A DNA stretch of 64,000 nucleotides from Pseudomonas sp. Z8(2022) (GCF_025837155.1 NZ_CP107549.1:3472001-3536000); one strand, 5' to 3'. Numbered from the stretch's first letter, positions 39,046 to 49,011 are shown. Notes: generated from the letters alone by a model not told the origin. Program-made: numbers and translations.

Positions 39046-39501
39046 TCACAGGATCAGGCTACGCAGTTCATCGGAAAGGGCTCCCGGCTGCTTGATGGCG
39101 GCCAGGTCGTTTGCAGCTTGGTCATTCCAGGTTTGTTCATCCCACAGCTGGAACTTGTTCAGGTGGCCGACCAGCATCGCGTGCTTGTCCAGCTTGACGT
39201 GTTCGCGCAGACGCGGCGGGATCAGGATGCGCGCACTGCCGTCCATTTCGAGATCCACCGCGTTACCTACCAGCAGACGCTGCAGGATCCGGTTCTTCTC
39301 ATCCAGGGAGGCCAGTACGCTGAGCTTTTCCTCGATCCGCTCCCACTCGACCAGGGGATAGATGTTCAGGCAGGGGTCATTGATGTCGATGGTCACGATG
39401 AGCTGGCCTGCACAACGCGAAACGAGCTCGTCACGATACCGACTCGGCATCGCGAGGCGCCCTTTGGCGTCGAGACTGATGGCATTAGCTCCGCGAAACA
39501 C
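39046..39501 (-). CDS. mraZ: Transcriptional regulator MraZ
   Basis: A 151-residue DNA-binding protein made of two SpoVT/AbrB-like repeats, beginning [20 protein letters not shown]; the second DxxGR element reads [14 protein letters not shown]. MraZ rings bind rows of TGGG/TGGN boxes and repress the dcw promoter. Four such boxes lie directly upstream, so the gene is almost certainly autoregulated. First gene of the dcw operon. Confidence 0.97.
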   Translation of the reverse strand: MFRGANAISLDAKGRLAMPSRYRDELVSRCAGQLIVTIDINDPCLNIYPLVEWERIEEKLSVLASLDEKNRILQRLLVGNAVDLEMDGSARILIPPRLREHVKLDKHAMLVGHLNKFQLWDEQTWNDQAANDLAAIKQPGALSDELRSLIL

Positions 39502-39534
39502 GCTTGCGCTTCCCCTTTATCTAGCTTTCCGCGC

Positions 39535-39567
39535 CCATAAAAACCCACTTCATGCCACTTTTCACCA
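39535..39567 (-). promoter_or_regulatory. MraZ operator: four TGG boxes at 10-bp spacing
   Basis: On the minus strand, TGG occurs at exactly 10-bp intervals four times (complement CCA at 39535, 39545, 39555 and 39565), in the series TGGTGAAAAG, TGGCATGAAG, TGGGTTTTTA, TGGGCGCGG. The row lies between the promoter -10 and the mraZ start, overlapping the predicted transcription start. Confidence 0.85.
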
Positions 39568-39576
39568 CTTGCGCAC

Positions 39577-39606
39577 ACTATAGAAACGCCTACGCCCCAC
39601 CGTCAA
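39577..39606 (-). promoter_or_regulatory. dcw cluster promoter (Pmra)
   Basis: On the minus strand, -35 TTGACG (39601-39606) and -10 TATAGT (39577-39582) are separated by 18 bp, directly upstream of the MraZ boxes and 76 bases before the mraZ ATG. No other good promoter is visible until the ftsA-ftsZ-lpxC end of the cluster. Confidence 0.82.
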
Positions 39607-39812
39607 GGCGCGGTGAAACGGAAAAATCCTTACAGGACGGAGATTTAGCGAACAAAAGCGAGGGGAAAAGGGATGCCGGAGCCGGCTTTGACAGATAAAT
39701 TTCAGCCAATCCAGCGAGCTGAAATTCGAACTTAAAGTAATTTGTTAAGAGTAAGAATTTTTCGGTATCAGACGAGCGGGGAATAGAAGAGCAAAACGAG
39801 AAGGGAAGGAGG
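39607..39812. other. A/T-rich spacer between dcw promoter and rnpB, with inverted repeat
   Basis: No gene is visible from 39502 to 39812. Beyond the promoter, this part is purine-rich and lower in GC than its surroundings. It holds a 9-bp inverted repeat AATTTCAGC (39698-39706) / GCTGAAATT (39718-39726), which on the minus strand could be a weak rnpB terminator, since rnpB transcription heads this way. Confidence 0.5.
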
Positions 39813-40156
39813 AGAGTCGATCTGTAAGCCGGGTTCTGTCGAGGACAGCCATTCCTCTACGACGTACATCACTGCACGCCTTTAGCAACCTACCCGGTTC
39901 CAGCGCGGGCCACGCCGATGGAACCCTATTTGGTCTTGCTCCGAGTGGGGTTTACCTAGCCACGGACTGTTGCCAGCCGTGCGGTGCGCTCTTACCGCAC
40001 CTTTTCACCCTTACCGGCGCCGAAGCGCTTAGGCGGTTATTTTCTGTGGCACTTTCCGTAGGCTCGCGCCTCCCAGGCGTTACCTGGCACTCCGCCCTAT
40101 GGAGCCCGGACTTTCCTCCCCCTTCTTGCGAAGGCAGCGACTGTCCGATCGACTCT
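39813..40156 (-). ncRNA. rnpB: RNase P RNA (type A)
   Basis: About 344 nt on the minus strand. The 5' part reads AGAGTCGATCGGACAGTCGC and soon after GGAGGAAAGTCCGGGCTCC, the universal P4-proximal core; near the 3' end lies ACCCGGCTTACAGATCGACT. The ends are set by the perfect P1 helix AGAGTCGATC / GATCGACTCT. This RNA is the catalytic subunit that removes 5' leaders from pre-tRNAs. Its place between mraZ and rsmI is the Pseudomonas arrangement. Confidence 0.96.
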
Positions 40157-40165
40157 CCGCCGGCA

Positions 40166-40194
40166 AGGGTACCGGTCGTGATGGCAAGCTGCAA
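40166..40194 (-). promoter_or_regulatory. rnpB promoter
   Basis: On the minus strand, -35 TTGCAG (40189-40194), 17-bp spacer and -10 TACCCT (40166-40171), ending nine bases before the rnpB 5' end. It lies in the short gap after the rsmI stop. Confidence 0.65.
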
Positions 40195-40205
40195 GCGAGA
40201 CAGCG

Positions 40206-41072
40206 CTACCCCTTGCGCTCCAGAGCCACCTGATAGAGCAGGTTCTTGCGCACCCCGGTGATCTCTGCCGCCAGCGCCGCTGCGCGCTTGAGGGGCATTT
40301 CGGCCATCAGCAGATCGAGCACGCGCAGCGCTTCGGCACTGACCGCCTCCTCACCTTCCGGCGCCTGCCAGCCCGCCACCAGCACCACGCACTCGCCCCG
40401 CTGCTGATTGCTGTCGGCGGCCACCCATTCGCACAGCTCGGCCAGTGGCAACCCCTGCAAGGTCTCGAAGGTTTTGGTCAGCTCGCGTGCGAGCAATGCC
40501 GGGCGCTCGCTGCCAAACACGTCGCGCATATCCTGCAGGCATTCGAGAATCCGGTGCGGCGCCTCGTAGAAGATCAGCGTGCGCGGTTCCTCGCTCACCT
40601 GCTCCAGGCGCGCGCGTCGCCCCGCAGCCTTGGCCGGCAGGAACCCCTCGAAGATGAAGCGATCCGACGGCAGACCGGCTGCCGACAATGCCGCGATCAG
40701 CGCGCAGGCCCCCGGCACCGGTACCACCGCGAATCCTGCCGCACGCGCCTGGCGCACCAGGTGGTAACCCGGATCGGAAATCAACGGCGTACCGGCATCG
40801 GAAATCAGCGCAACATCCTCACCGGCCTGCAACCTCGCCAAAAAACGCCCGCCCTGATCGCGCTCGTTGTGCTCGTGACAGGCAGCCAACGGCGTTTCGA
40901 TACCGAAGTGCTGCAGCAGCCGCGCCGAATGCCGGGTGTCCTCCGCTGCGATCAGTGCCACCTCGCGCAGAACCCGCAAGGCCCGTGCACTGATGTCATC
41001 CAGGTTGCCGATCGGCGTGGCCACCACATAAAGGCTGCCGGGCTGGACGCTTGCGACTGCGGGCTGACTCAC
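40206..41072 (-). CDS. rsmI: 16S rRNA (cytidine(1402)-2'-O)-methyltransferase
   Basis: A 288-residue SAM-dependent methylase of the tetrapyrrole-methylase fold acting with RsmH on C1402. It shows [18 protein letters not shown] at the N terminus, [25 protein letters not shown] and [13 protein letters not shown] start it at the GTG at 41072, with GAGG about nine bases upstream; an ATG at 41105 would add 11 residues but lies inside a 16-bp palindrome and lacks a ribosome site. It diverges from lpoA. Confidence 0.94.
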   Translation of the reverse strand: MSQPAVASVQPGSLYVVATPIGNLDDISARALRVLREVALIAAEDTRHSARLLQHFGIETPLAACHEHNERDQGGRFLARLQAGEDVALISDAGTPLISDPGYHLVRQARAAGFAVVPVPGACALIAALSAAGLPSDRFIFEGFLPAKAAGRRARLEQVSEEPRTLIFYEAPHRILECLQDMRDVFGSERPALLARELTKTFETLQGLPLAELCEWVAADSNQQRGECVVLVAGWQAPEGEEAVSAEALRVLDLLMAEMPLKRAAALAAEITGVRKNLLYQVALERKG

Positions 41073-41091
41073 TGGAAACACCTCGTTAATT

Positions 41092-41107
41092 GAATGAGCG
41101 CTCATTC
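41092..41107. promoter_or_regulatory. 16-bp perfect palindrome between rsmI and lpoA
   Basis: GAATGAGCGCTCATTC is fully self-complementary, in the divergent rsmI-lpoA gap. This length and composition are typical of TetR-family operators, but no TetR gene is in the window. A TACAAT -10-like hexamer for lpoA lies 47 bases further on (41154-41159). Confidence 0.45.
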
Positions 41108-41194
41108 TAGCCGGTTCCGACCCAGCGGCATCGCACCGATCTCGGGGCTTGGGTACAATTGCCGCTTGATTTGCTCAAGTATCAGGATGACCCG

Positions 41195-43003
41195 ATGATC
41201 GCTAGCCTGCGCCCTCTTTCCGCTCTTTTCCTGGCCGGCCTGCTCGCCGCCTGCGCCAGCTCGCCCTCCAGCAACCTGGGTCAACTGCCGCGCACACCCC
41301 AAGCCAGCATCGAGCAGATGCTCCAGCAGGCCGCCGAGAGCAAACCGGAACAGGCCGCCCTGCTGCGTCTGTCGGCAGCCGATCAGAGCTACCAGCAGAA
41401 TGACGTGGCGCGCGCCACGCGCATCCTCGAGCAGATCGACATCGCCAGCCTGCAGCCTGCACAACAGATCTTCGTCAGCACCCTGCAGGCTGAGCTGGCC
41501 ATGGCCCGCAAGCAACCCAAGAGTGCGCTGAAAGCCCTGCAACACCCCAGCCTCGAGCGCCTGGGCGAACTGCCGGTCGAGCAACAGATCCGCACCCAGC
41601 TGGTTCGTGCACGCGCCCTCGAGGCCAACGGCCAGACCCTGGCTGCCGCCCGCGAGCGCGTGTTCACTGCACCGCTGCTGAGCGGCCTGGCCGCGCACGA
41701 CAACCACGAGAACATCTGGGCACTGGTCACCGCCCTGCCGGCACAAACCTCTGCCGGTGCCGACAGCGACCTTGCCGGCTGGCTGGAGCTGGCTCGCCTG
41801 ACCAAAGGCAGCGCCACCCTCGAACAGCAGCAGGCAGCCATCGACCAGTGGGTCGCGCAGAACCCGCAACACCCGGCGGCCGAGCAACTGCCCGAAGCGC
41901 TGGGCAAACTGCGCGAGCTGGCCAGCCAACCACTGACCCGTATCGCCCTGCTGCTGCCACAGGAAGGCCAGCTGGCCAGCGTTGCCCGCGCCCTGCGCGA
42001 CGGATTCCTCGCCGCGCATTACGAGGCGCAGCAGGCCGGACAGACCCCACCGGACATCAAACTGTACGACAGCGCCCGCATCGGCTCGCTGGATGCCTTC
42101 TACCAGCAGGCACAGGCCGACGGTGTACAACTGGTGGTCGGCCCGCTGGAGAAGCCGCTGGTCAAGCAGCTCAGCGACCGCGAACAACTTCCCATCACCA
42201 CCCTGGCCCTGAATTACAGCGACGCCGGCCAGGAAGGCCCCGCGCAGCTGTTCCAGTTCGGCCTGGCCGCTGAGGATGAAGCCCGCGAAGTGGCGCGCCG
42301 CGCCTGGAATGACGGCATGCGCCGCGCCGTAGCGCTGGTACCGCGTGGTGACTGGGGCGACCGAGTACTGGATGCCTTCCGCCAGAGCTGGCAGGCCCAG
42401 GGTGGAACCCTGATCGCCGCCGAGCATGTCGACCAGCCAGTGGAGCTGGCCCGCCAGATCGCCGACCTGTTCCAGCTGCGCGAAAGCGAAGTCCGCGCAC
42501 GTCGCCTGCAGAACACCCTGGGCTCGAGCCTGGATGCGCAACCGGCACGCCGCCAGGACATCGACTTCATTTTCCTCGCCGCCACCCCGCAACAGGCGCA
42601 GCAGATCAAGCCGACCCTGGCCTTCCAGTACGCCGGGGATGTGCCGGTCTATGCCACCTCGCACCTGTTCACCGGCGCCCACAGCCAGGCTCAGTATCAG
42701 GACCTGGAAGGCATCCGCTTCTGCGAAACCCCCTGGCTGCTCGACGCCCACGCTCCGCTGCGCCAGGAAGTCAGCAACCAGTGGCCGCAGGCTGGCGGCA
42801 GTCTGGGTCGCCTGTATGCAATGGGCGTCGATGCCTACCGCCTGGCGCCGCGCCTGGGCCAGCTCAAGGCCCTGCCCGAGTCGCGCATCGAAGGGCTGTC
42901 CGGCAGTCTCAGCCTCAACCCTGCGCAACGCATCGAACGCCAGCTGCCCTGGGCCGAATTCCGTGGCGGCCAGGTTCAGCGCCTTCCCGACAGCATCAAT
43001 TGA
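41195..43003 (+). CDS. lpoA: Penicillin-binding protein activator LpoA
   Basis: A 602-residue outer-membrane lipoprotein that reaches through the periplasm to activate PBP1a. The ATG was chosen because it opens a lipoprotein signal with lipobox LLAAC (Cys about residue 20). A TPR-like helical N-terminal domain (about 30-250) is followed by a C-terminal periplasmic-binding-protein-like domain starting TRIALLLPQEGQLASVARAL. Its stop overlaps the yraN start. It links this region functionally to the neighbouring dcw cluster. Confidence 0.93.
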   Translation: MIASLRPLSALFLAGLLAACASSPSSNLGQLPRTPQASIEQMLQQAAESKPEQAALLRLSAADQSYQQNDVARATRILEQIDIASLQPAQQIFVSTLQAELAMARKQPKSALKALQHPSLERLGELPVEQQIRTQLVRARALEANGQTLAAARERVFTAPLLSGLAAHDNHENIWALVTALPAQTSAGADSDLAGWLELARLTKGSATLEQQQAAIDQWVAQNPQHPAAEQLPEALGKLRELASQPLTRIALLLPQEGQLASVARALRDGFLAAHYEAQQAGQTPPDIKLYDSARIGSLDAFYQQAQADGVQLVVGPLEKPLVKQLSDREQLPITTLALNYSDAGQEGPAQLFQFGLAAEDEAREVARRAWNDGMRRAVALVPRGDWGDRVLDAFRQSWQAQGGTLIAAEHVDQPVELARQIADLFQLRESEVRARRLQNTLGSSLDAQPARRQDIDFIFLAATPQQAQQIKPTLAFQYAGDVPVYATSHLFTGAHSQAQYQDLEGIRFCETPWLLDAHAPLRQEVSNQWPQAGGSLGRLYAMGVDAYRLAPRLGQLKALPESRIEGLSGSLSLNPAQRIERQLPWAEFRGGQVQRLPDSIN

Positions 43004-43359
43004 GCGCACACAACGATCTGGGCCGAGCCGCCGAACAGGCGGCCCGGCAGCATCTGGAACGTAACGGCCTGCGCCTGATCGAACAGAACTGGAGCTGTCG
43101 GCGTGGCGAGCTCGATCTGGTCATGCTCGACGGCGATACAGTAGTATTCGTCGAAGTCCGCGCCCGCCGCCACAGCGCCTGGGGCGGCGCCCTGGAGAGC
43201 ATCGATGCGCGCAAGCGTGGCAAGCTGGTCATCGCCGCAGAACTCTTCCTCCAGCAGCACTCACGCTGGGCCCGCCACCCCTGCCGCTTCGACGTGGTCG
43301 CCATCAGCACTGACGGCGCCGCTCGCCTCGACTGGATCAAGAACGCTTTCGATGCCTGA
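43000..43359 (+). CDS. yraN: YraN family endonuclease-like protein (UPF0102)
   Basis: A 119-residue protein with a restriction-endonuclease-like core: RRGELDLVMLDGDTVVFVEVRARRHSAWGG holds the acidic ELD and EVR elements of the PD-(D/E)xK fold. Function in the cell is unknown; a role in recombination or DNA processing is only suggested. The start is most likely a TTG embedded in the lpoA stop (ATTGA), since no ATG or GTG lies before the conserved LGRAAEQAARQHLE helix. Confidence 0.87.
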   Translation: MSAHNDLGRAAEQAARQHLERNGLRLIEQNWSCRRGELDLVMLDGDTVVFVEVRARRHSAWGGALESIDARKRGKLVIAAELFLQQHSRWARHPCRFDVVAISTDGAARLDWIKNAFDA

Positions 43360-43381
43360 CGGCCGTACATTCAAGGTTTAA

Positions 43382-44508
<1,127 letters not shown>

Positions 44509-44529
44509 TTCGAACCTGAAGAGACGACA

Positions 44530-44553
44530 AGGGCGCCCCATGGGCGCCCTTTT
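44530..44553. terminator. Terminator between BON gene and sspB
   Basis: AGGGCGCCC / GGGCGCCCT with a 3-base loop and TTTT on the plus strand, 22 bases after the BON gene stop and 8 before the convergent sspB stop. Confidence 0.85.
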
Positions 44554-44560
44554 GATTTTC

Positions 44561-44974
44561 CTACTTGACCACTTTCAGACTGGGTCGACCGCTTGGGCGC
44601 GGCGGCTCGTCACCGGACGGACCATCGTCATCCGGCCCCGGCTCTTCAGGACCACCGGCAACCGGCGATTCCATATCGAAGACCATGCCCTGACCATTTT
44701 CCCGTGCATAGATCGCCAGGATCGCCGCCGCGGGGATGTAAAGGCTATGCGCCACACCACCGAAGCGCCCCTCGAAGCTCACGGCCTCGTTATCCATGTG
44801 CAGATGACGCACGGCACTGGGCGACGCATTGAGCACGATCTGGCCGTCACTGGCAAAGCCGGACGGCACCTGCACCCCAGGGTGCTCGGCATTGACCAGC
44901 AGGTGCGGCGTGCAGTCGTTATCGACGATCCATTCGTACAGGGCGCGAACCAGATAGGGACGACTGGAATTCAT
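44561..44974 (-). CDS. sspB: ClpXP protease specificity-enhancing factor SspB
   Basis: A 137-residue adaptor that binds ssrA-tagged proteins and delivers them to ClpXP. The ATG giving MNSSRPYLVRALYEWIVDN has a strong GGAGGAG ribosome site. The folded substrate-binding domain covers about residues 1-105; a flexible acidic Pro/Gly/Asp linker follows, and the tail RPSLKVVK is the ClpX-docking peptide. Downstream partner of sspA, 13 bp apart. Confidence 0.95.
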   Translation of the reverse strand: MNSSRPYLVRALYEWIVDNDCTPHLLVNAEHPGVQVPSGFASDGQIVLNASPSAVRHLHMDNEAVSFEGRFGGVAHSLYIPAAAILAIYARENGQGMVFDMESPVAGGPEEPGPDDDGPSGDEPPRPSGRPSLKVVK

Positions 44975-44987
44975 GATCTCCTCCTTC

Positions 44988-45605
44988 TCAGCGCATCGCG
45001 CGCTCGGCAGCGGAAAGACTGGCCTGAAACGCCTCACGGGCGAACTGGCGCTCCATGTAGTCGAGCAATGGCTTGGCCGGACGCGGCAACTCGATGCCCA
45101 GCACCGGCAAGCGCCAGAGAATAGGCAATAGACAGCAATCCACCAGGCTCAACTCCTCGCTGAGGAAAAAAGCCTTCTCGGCGAACAACGGCGAAACACC
45201 TGTGAGACTCTCACGCAGCTCCTTGCGCGCCAGCTGGCGCTCGGCCTCCTTGCTGCGCTTGTCGAGAATACGGTCGACCAGCACGCACCAGTCCCGCTGA
45301 ATACGGTGCATCAACAGACGACTATTGGCACGCGCCACCGGATAAACCGGCAACAGGGGCGGATGCGGATAGCGCTCGTCGAGATACTCCATCACCACGG
45401 ACGCTTCGTACAGCGCCAGATCGCGATCGACCAGCGTCGGCAGAGTGCCGTAGGGGTTGACCTCGGCAAGCTTGGGCGGGCAGTTGCCCTGTACGACATC
45501 GACGATCTCGACGCTGACACCTTTCTCGGCGAGCACCAGACGCACGCGATGGGAATAGTGGTCGGCGGGGTCGGAGTAGCAGGTCAACCTGTTGGTCACC
45601 GCCAT
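44988..45605 (-). CDS. sspA: Stringent starvation protein A
   Basis: A 205-residue GST-fold protein that binds RNA polymerase-sigma70 and alters transcription under starvation and acid stress, affecting virulence in pseudomonads. The ATG giving [12 protein letters not shown] follows GGAGG. The N-terminal thioredoxin-like domain ([17 protein letters not shown]) and the surface loop [10 protein letters not shown] typical of SspA are present. It usually lacks GST activity. Follows the petABC unit on the same strand after a terminator. Confidence 0.95.
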   Translation of the reverse strand: MAVTNRLTCYSDPADHYSHRVRLVLAEKGVSVEIVDVVQGNCPPKLAEVNPYGTLPTLVDRDLALYEASVVMEYLDERYPHPPLLPVYPVARANSRLLMHRIQRDWCVLVDRILDKRSKEAERQLARKELRESLTGVSPLFAEKAFFLSEELSLVDCCLLPILWRLPVLGIELPRPAKPLLDYMERQFAREAFQASLSAAERAMR

Positions 45606-45715
45606 GGCGATCCTCCTCGCTTTTTTATGATTTGCAGAAACAGGAAAAATTGCCGCAGCAATTTGTCGTCGCAGACACGGCACCCTGGGGTGGCCGTCAG
45701 AAATGGCAGGGTAGA

Positions 45716-45745
45716 AAAACCTGCGCGCCCCTAAGGGGCGCGCAG
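45716..45745 (-). terminator. petABC terminator
   Basis: An 11-bp perfect stem CTGCGCGCCCC / GGGGCGCGCAG with a 3-base loop, then GTTTTT on the minus strand, 22 bases after the petC stop and upstream of sspA. Confidence 0.9.
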
Positions 45746-45766
45746 TTTCGCTACAACTCGAACGAC

Positions 45767-46546
45767 TTAGTGAACGTCCTTCCAGTACTCACGCTTGAGC
45801 AGGTAGGCGAACACGAAGAAGAACGCCAGGTACAGCAGCACGTAGGTGCCGATGCGCTGGGACTTCAGCTTGACCGGGTTGGCCGAGTAGGCCAGGAAGG
45901 TCACCAGGTTCTTCACCTTCTCGTCGAACTCGGCCTCGCTCAGCTTGCCGGTGTTCGGTTCGATGGTCAGCTGATCACAGGCTTCGTGAGTGATCGGCGC
46001 GCCGGTCAGAGGGTCGAACTGCTTCTTGCCTTCGGTGACGACCTGAACCTGCTTGCAACCGATGACCTGATTGCCCTGCAGACCAACCAGAACGTTCGGC
46101 ATACCCACGTTCGGGAACACCTTGTTGTTGGAACCCAGCGGGCGGCTCGGGTCGGCATAGAAGCTGCGCAGGTAGGTGTACAGCCAGTCGTTGCCGCGTA
46201 CACGAGCCACCAAGGTCAGATCGGGCGGAGCAGCACCGAACCAGACCTTGGCATCTTCCGGCTTCATGCCGATCTTCATGTGGTCGCCGATCTTGGCATC
46301 GTTGAACACCAGGTTATCCAGCATGATTTCGTGCGGGATGCCGAGATCATCGGCAACGCGCTCGTAGCGCTGGTACTGGGCCGAGTGACAGCCCATGCAG
46401 TAGTTGGCGAAAGTACGCGCGCCGTCCTGCATGGCAGCCTTGTCGGTCAGGTCGATATCGACCTTGTCCAGGTGGACTGCAGCGCCGGCGGCGAAGCCGG
46501 CAACTGGCAGTACAGAGAGAATCAGTGCAGCGAAGAGCTTTTTCAT
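45767..46546 (-). CDS. petC: Ubiquinol-cytochrome c reductase, cytochrome c1
   Basis: A 259-residue membrane-anchored c-type cytochrome of complex III. The ATG giving [20 protein letters not shown] opens a Sec signal peptide and overlaps the petB stop by one base. The heme site is CMGCH (about residues 51-55); the distal Met ligand lies toward the C terminus. One C-terminal transmembrane helix ([16 protein letters not shown]) anchors it. It passes electrons from the Rieske protein to soluble cytochrome c. Confidence 0.97.
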   Translation of the reverse strand: MKKLFAALILSVLPVAGFAAGAAVHLDKVDIDLTDKAAMQDGARTFANYCMGCHSAQYQRYERVADDLGIPHEIMLDNLVFNDAKIGDHMKIGMKPEDAKVWFGAAPPDLTLVARVRGNDWLYTYLRSFYADPSRPLGSNNKVFPNVGMPNVLVGLQGNQVIGCKQVQVVTEGKKQFDPLTGAPITHEACDQLTIEPNTGKLSEAEFDEKVKNLVTFLAYSANPVKLKSQRIGTYVLLYLAFFFVFAYLLKREYWKDVH

Positions 46547-47757
46547 CAGCCAGTCACCCTTTCCGGAACCGGTTTGGTCTTCTCCATCCTGGTGTAGAAC
46601 GGCATCAGGATGAAGTACGCGAAGTACAGGATGGTGCACACCTGCGACAGCAGGGTACGACCCGGAGTCGGCGCCAGCACACCCAGTACGCCGAGGATGA
46701 CGAAGGAGATGCAGAAGATCACCAGCCAGATCTTGCTCAGCCACCCCTTGTAACGCATCGACTTGACCGGGCTACGGTCGAGCCATGGCAGCACGAACAG
46801 CACGGCGATGGCGGCGCCCATGGCGATAACGCCGAGCAGCTTGTCCGGTACCGCACGCAGAATCGCGTAGAACGGGGTGAAGTACCAAACCGGAGCGATG
46901 TGCTCAGGAGTCTTGAACGGGTTGGCCGCTTCGAAGTTCGGCTTCTCGAGGAAGTAACCGCCCATCTCAGGGAAGAAGAACACCACGAAGCAGAACACGA
47001 ACAGGAAGACCACGACACCGACGATATCTTTCACGGTGTAGTACGGGTGGAACGGAATGCCATCCAGTGGAATGCCGTTCTCGTCCTTGTTCTTCTTGAT
47101 CTCGACGCCGTCCGGGTTGTTCGAACCGACTTCGTGCAGCGCGAGAATATGCAGCACGACCAGGCCGAGCAGGACGATCGGCAGAGCGATCACGTGCAGG
47201 GCAAAGAAGCGGTTCAGGGTAATGCCGGAGATCAGGTAGTCACCACGGATCCACTGAGTCAGGTCATCACCGATCACCGGGATGGCACCGAACAGCGAGA
47301 TGATCACCTGGGCACCCCAGTAGGACATCTGGCCCCAGGGCAGCAGGTAGCCCATGAAGGCTTCCGCCATCAGACACAGGTAGATCAGCATGCCGAAGAT
47401 CCACACCAGCTCGCGCGGCTTCTGATAGGAGCCGTAGAGCAGACCGCGGAACATGTGCAGGTAGACCACCACGAAGAACGCCGAAGCACCGGTGGAGTGC
47501 AGATAACGCAGGATCCAGCCGTATTCGACGTCACGCATGATGTATTCGACCGAGGCGAAAGCGCCTTCAGCCGAAGGTTCGAAGCTCATGGTCAGCCAGA
47601 TGCCGGTAACGATCTGGTTGACCAGCACCAGCAGTGCCAGCGAGCCGAAGAAGTAGAAGAAGTTGAAGTTCTTCGGTGCGTAGTACTTGGAGAGATGGTC
47701 TTCCCACATCTTGGTGGCGGGGAAGCGCGCATCCACCCATTCCATGAATTTGCTCAT
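46546..47757 (-). CDS. petB: Ubiquinol-cytochrome c reductase, cytochrome b
   Basis: A 403-residue membrane protein with about eight or nine helices carrying two b hemes. Conserved parts include GYLLPWGQMSYWGAQVI, the ligand histidines in HSTGASAFFVVVYLHMFRG and RFFALHVIALPIVLLGLVVLH, and the Qo-site PEWY variant region APVWYFTPFYA. I start at the ATG at 47757 that overlaps the petA stop by one base; a GTG immediately before it would add one residue. Confidence 0.97.
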   Translation of the reverse strand: MSKFMEWVDARFPATKMWEDHLSKYYAPKNFNFFYFFGSLALLVLVNQIVTGIWLTMSFEPSAEGAFASVEYIMRDVEYGWILRYLHSTGASAFFVVVYLHMFRGLLYGSYQKPRELVWIFGMLIYLCLMAEAFMGYLLPWGQMSYWGAQVIISLFGAIPVIGDDLTQWIRGDYLISGITLNRFFALHVIALPIVLLGLVVLHILALHEVGSNNPDGVEIKKNKDENGIPLDGIPFHPYYTVKDIVGVVVFLFVFCFVVFFFPEMGGYFLEKPNFEAANPFKTPEHIAPVWYFTPFYAILRAVPDKLLGVIAMGAAIAVLFVLPWLDRSPVKSMRYKGWLSKIWLVIFCISFVILGVLGVLAPTPGRTLLSQVCTILYFAYFILMPFYTRMEKTKPVPERVTG

Positions 47758-48350
47758 CACGCGTTCTCCTGGTCCACACCGATGATGATCACATCATCTG
47801 TCTCGTAGGCGTGCGGCGGCACCGGCAGGTTCAGCGGCGCCGGCTGCGCCTTGTAGACACGACCAGCGAGGTCGTAACGGGAACCGTGGCAGGGGCAGAA
47901 ATAGCCGCCAACCCAGTCCGGCCCCATATCGGCCGGTGCCACTTCCGGCCGGAAGGACGGCGAGCAGCCCAGGTGGGTGCACAGACCTACCAGCACCAGC
48001 AACTCCGGCTTGATCGAGCGGTTTTTCTTGTCCACGTACTCCGGCTGCACGGAAGCAGCGGATTCGGGGTCAGCCACGCTACCTTCGATCTTGGTCAGGT
48101 TGGCCAGGATCTCCTCGGTACGGCGCACGATGAACACCGGCTGACCGCGCCACTCAGCAACCATCTGCTGACCCGCCTCGATCTTGCTGACGTTCACCTT
48201 CACCGGTGCACCGGCCGCCTTGGCCTTGGCACTGGGGAACCATGACCCCACGAACGGAGTCGCAGCACCTACCGCCCCTGCTGCACCCACCACGGAGGTG
48301 GCTGCAACCAGGAAGCGACGCCGGCCTGCATTCACGCCGTCATTGCTCAT
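47757..48350 (-). CDS. petA: Ubiquinol-cytochrome c reductase, Rieske iron-sulfur subunit
   Basis: A 197-residue 2Fe-2S protein. A twin-arginine type N terminus (RRRFLVAATSVVGAAGAVG) acts as signal and membrane anchor. The cluster ligands are in CTHLGC (Cys, His) and CPCHGS (Cys, His). First gene of the petABC operon, preceded by a sigma70-like promoter and GGGAG ribosome site. Transfers electrons from ubiquinol at the Qo site to cytochrome c1. Confidence 0.98.
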   Translation of the reverse strand: MSNDGVNAGRRRFLVAATSVVGAAGAVGAATPFVGSWFPSAKAKAAGAPVKVNVSKIEAGQQMVAEWRGQPVFIVRRTEEILANLTKIEGSVADPESAASVQPEYVDKKNRSIKPELLVLVGLCTHLGCSPSFRPEVAPADMGPDWVGGYFCPCHGSRYDLAGRVYKAQPAPLNLPVPPHAYETDDVIIIGVDQENA

Positions 48351-48431
48351 TCAGTCGTCTCCCATCAGCTTTGTGGCCTGTTGTTCAGGCCTCTACTAAG
48401 TAAAAATCGGGCCGCGCAAAAAATTCGCCAA

Positions 48432-48460
48432 ATGGTAAAGAAAAGCCCCTTTTCTGACAA
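48432..48460 (-). promoter_or_regulatory. petABC promoter
   Basis: On the minus strand, TTGTCA (48455-48460), a 17-bp spacer and TACCAT (48432-48437), 82 bases before petA. The rest of the 254-bp petA-rpsI gap holds only the rpsI terminator. Confidence 0.6.
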
Positions 48461-48550
48461 GGTAATTACCCCGCAAGAGATCAGCGAAAGCCTTGGCGCG
48501 CGCGGCTTGCGCGTCTGCGGCACGTTGTCGCAGCACTTTGCCATGCCCAT

Positions 48551-48583
48551 AAAAAACGCCCAGCTCCGTAAGGAAACTGGGCG
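48551..48583 (-). terminator. rplM-rpsI terminator
   Basis: CGCCCAG / CTGGGCG stem (48557-48563 and 48577-48583) followed on the minus strand by TTTTTT, 22 bases after the rpsI stop. Confidence 0.88.
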
Positions 48584-48604
48584 CTTTTGGAAGCGTAGAC
48601 GCGA

Positions 48605-48997
48605 TTAACGCTTCGAGTACTGCGGACGCTTACGCGCTTTACGCAGACCGACTTTCTTACGCTCGACTTCACGGGCGTCACGAGTGACGTAACCGGCTTT
48701 ACGCAGCGGGCTGCGCAGGGTTTCGTCGTACTCGATCAGAGCGCGAGTGATGCCATGACGGATGGCACCGGCCTGACCACTGACACCGCCACCGGCAACG
48801 GTAACGAAGATGTCGAACTTCTCGACGGTCTCGGTCAGCTCCAGCGGCTGACGCACGACCATGCGAGCGGTCTCGCGGCCGAAGAAGGTATCCAGGCTGC
48901 GATTGTTGATCGAGATGTTACCAGTACCCGGACGCAGGAATACGCGTGCGGTAGCGGTCTTGCGACGGCCAGTGCCGTAATTTTGAGTCGCCGACAT
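48605..48997 (-). CDS. rpsI: 30S ribosomal protein S9
   Basis: A 130-residue protein whose C-terminal tail (KRPQYSKR) reaches the P-site tRNA anticodon. [15 protein letters not shown] and the [19 protein letters not shown] segment are fully conserved. It follows rplM by 14 bp as the second gene of the usual L13-S9 operon. Confidence 0.99.
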   Translation of the reverse strand: MSATQNYGTGRRKTATARVFLRPGTGNISINNRSLDTFFGRETARMVVRQPLELTETVEKFDIFVTVAGGGVSGQAGAIRHGITRALIEYDETLRSPLRKAGYVTRDAREVERKKVGLRKARKRPQYSKR

Positions 48998-49011
48998 AAT
49001 GAACTATTCCG

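Noticed and set aside
41073..41105. Upstream ATG as rsmI start
   Set aside because: It lies in a 16-bp palindrome without ribosome site; the GTG at 41072 has GAGG at good distance and gives a family-sized protein.
41102..43009. 635-codon minus-strand open frame opposite lpoA
   Set aside because: It mirrors lpoA codon by codon, has low-complexity Gln/Ala/Gly composition, and lpoA has a lipobox and family structure.
48381..48608. 75-codon plus-strand frame between petA and rpsI
   Set aside because: It crosses the pet promoter and the rpsI terminator and has no ribosome site or family resemblance.
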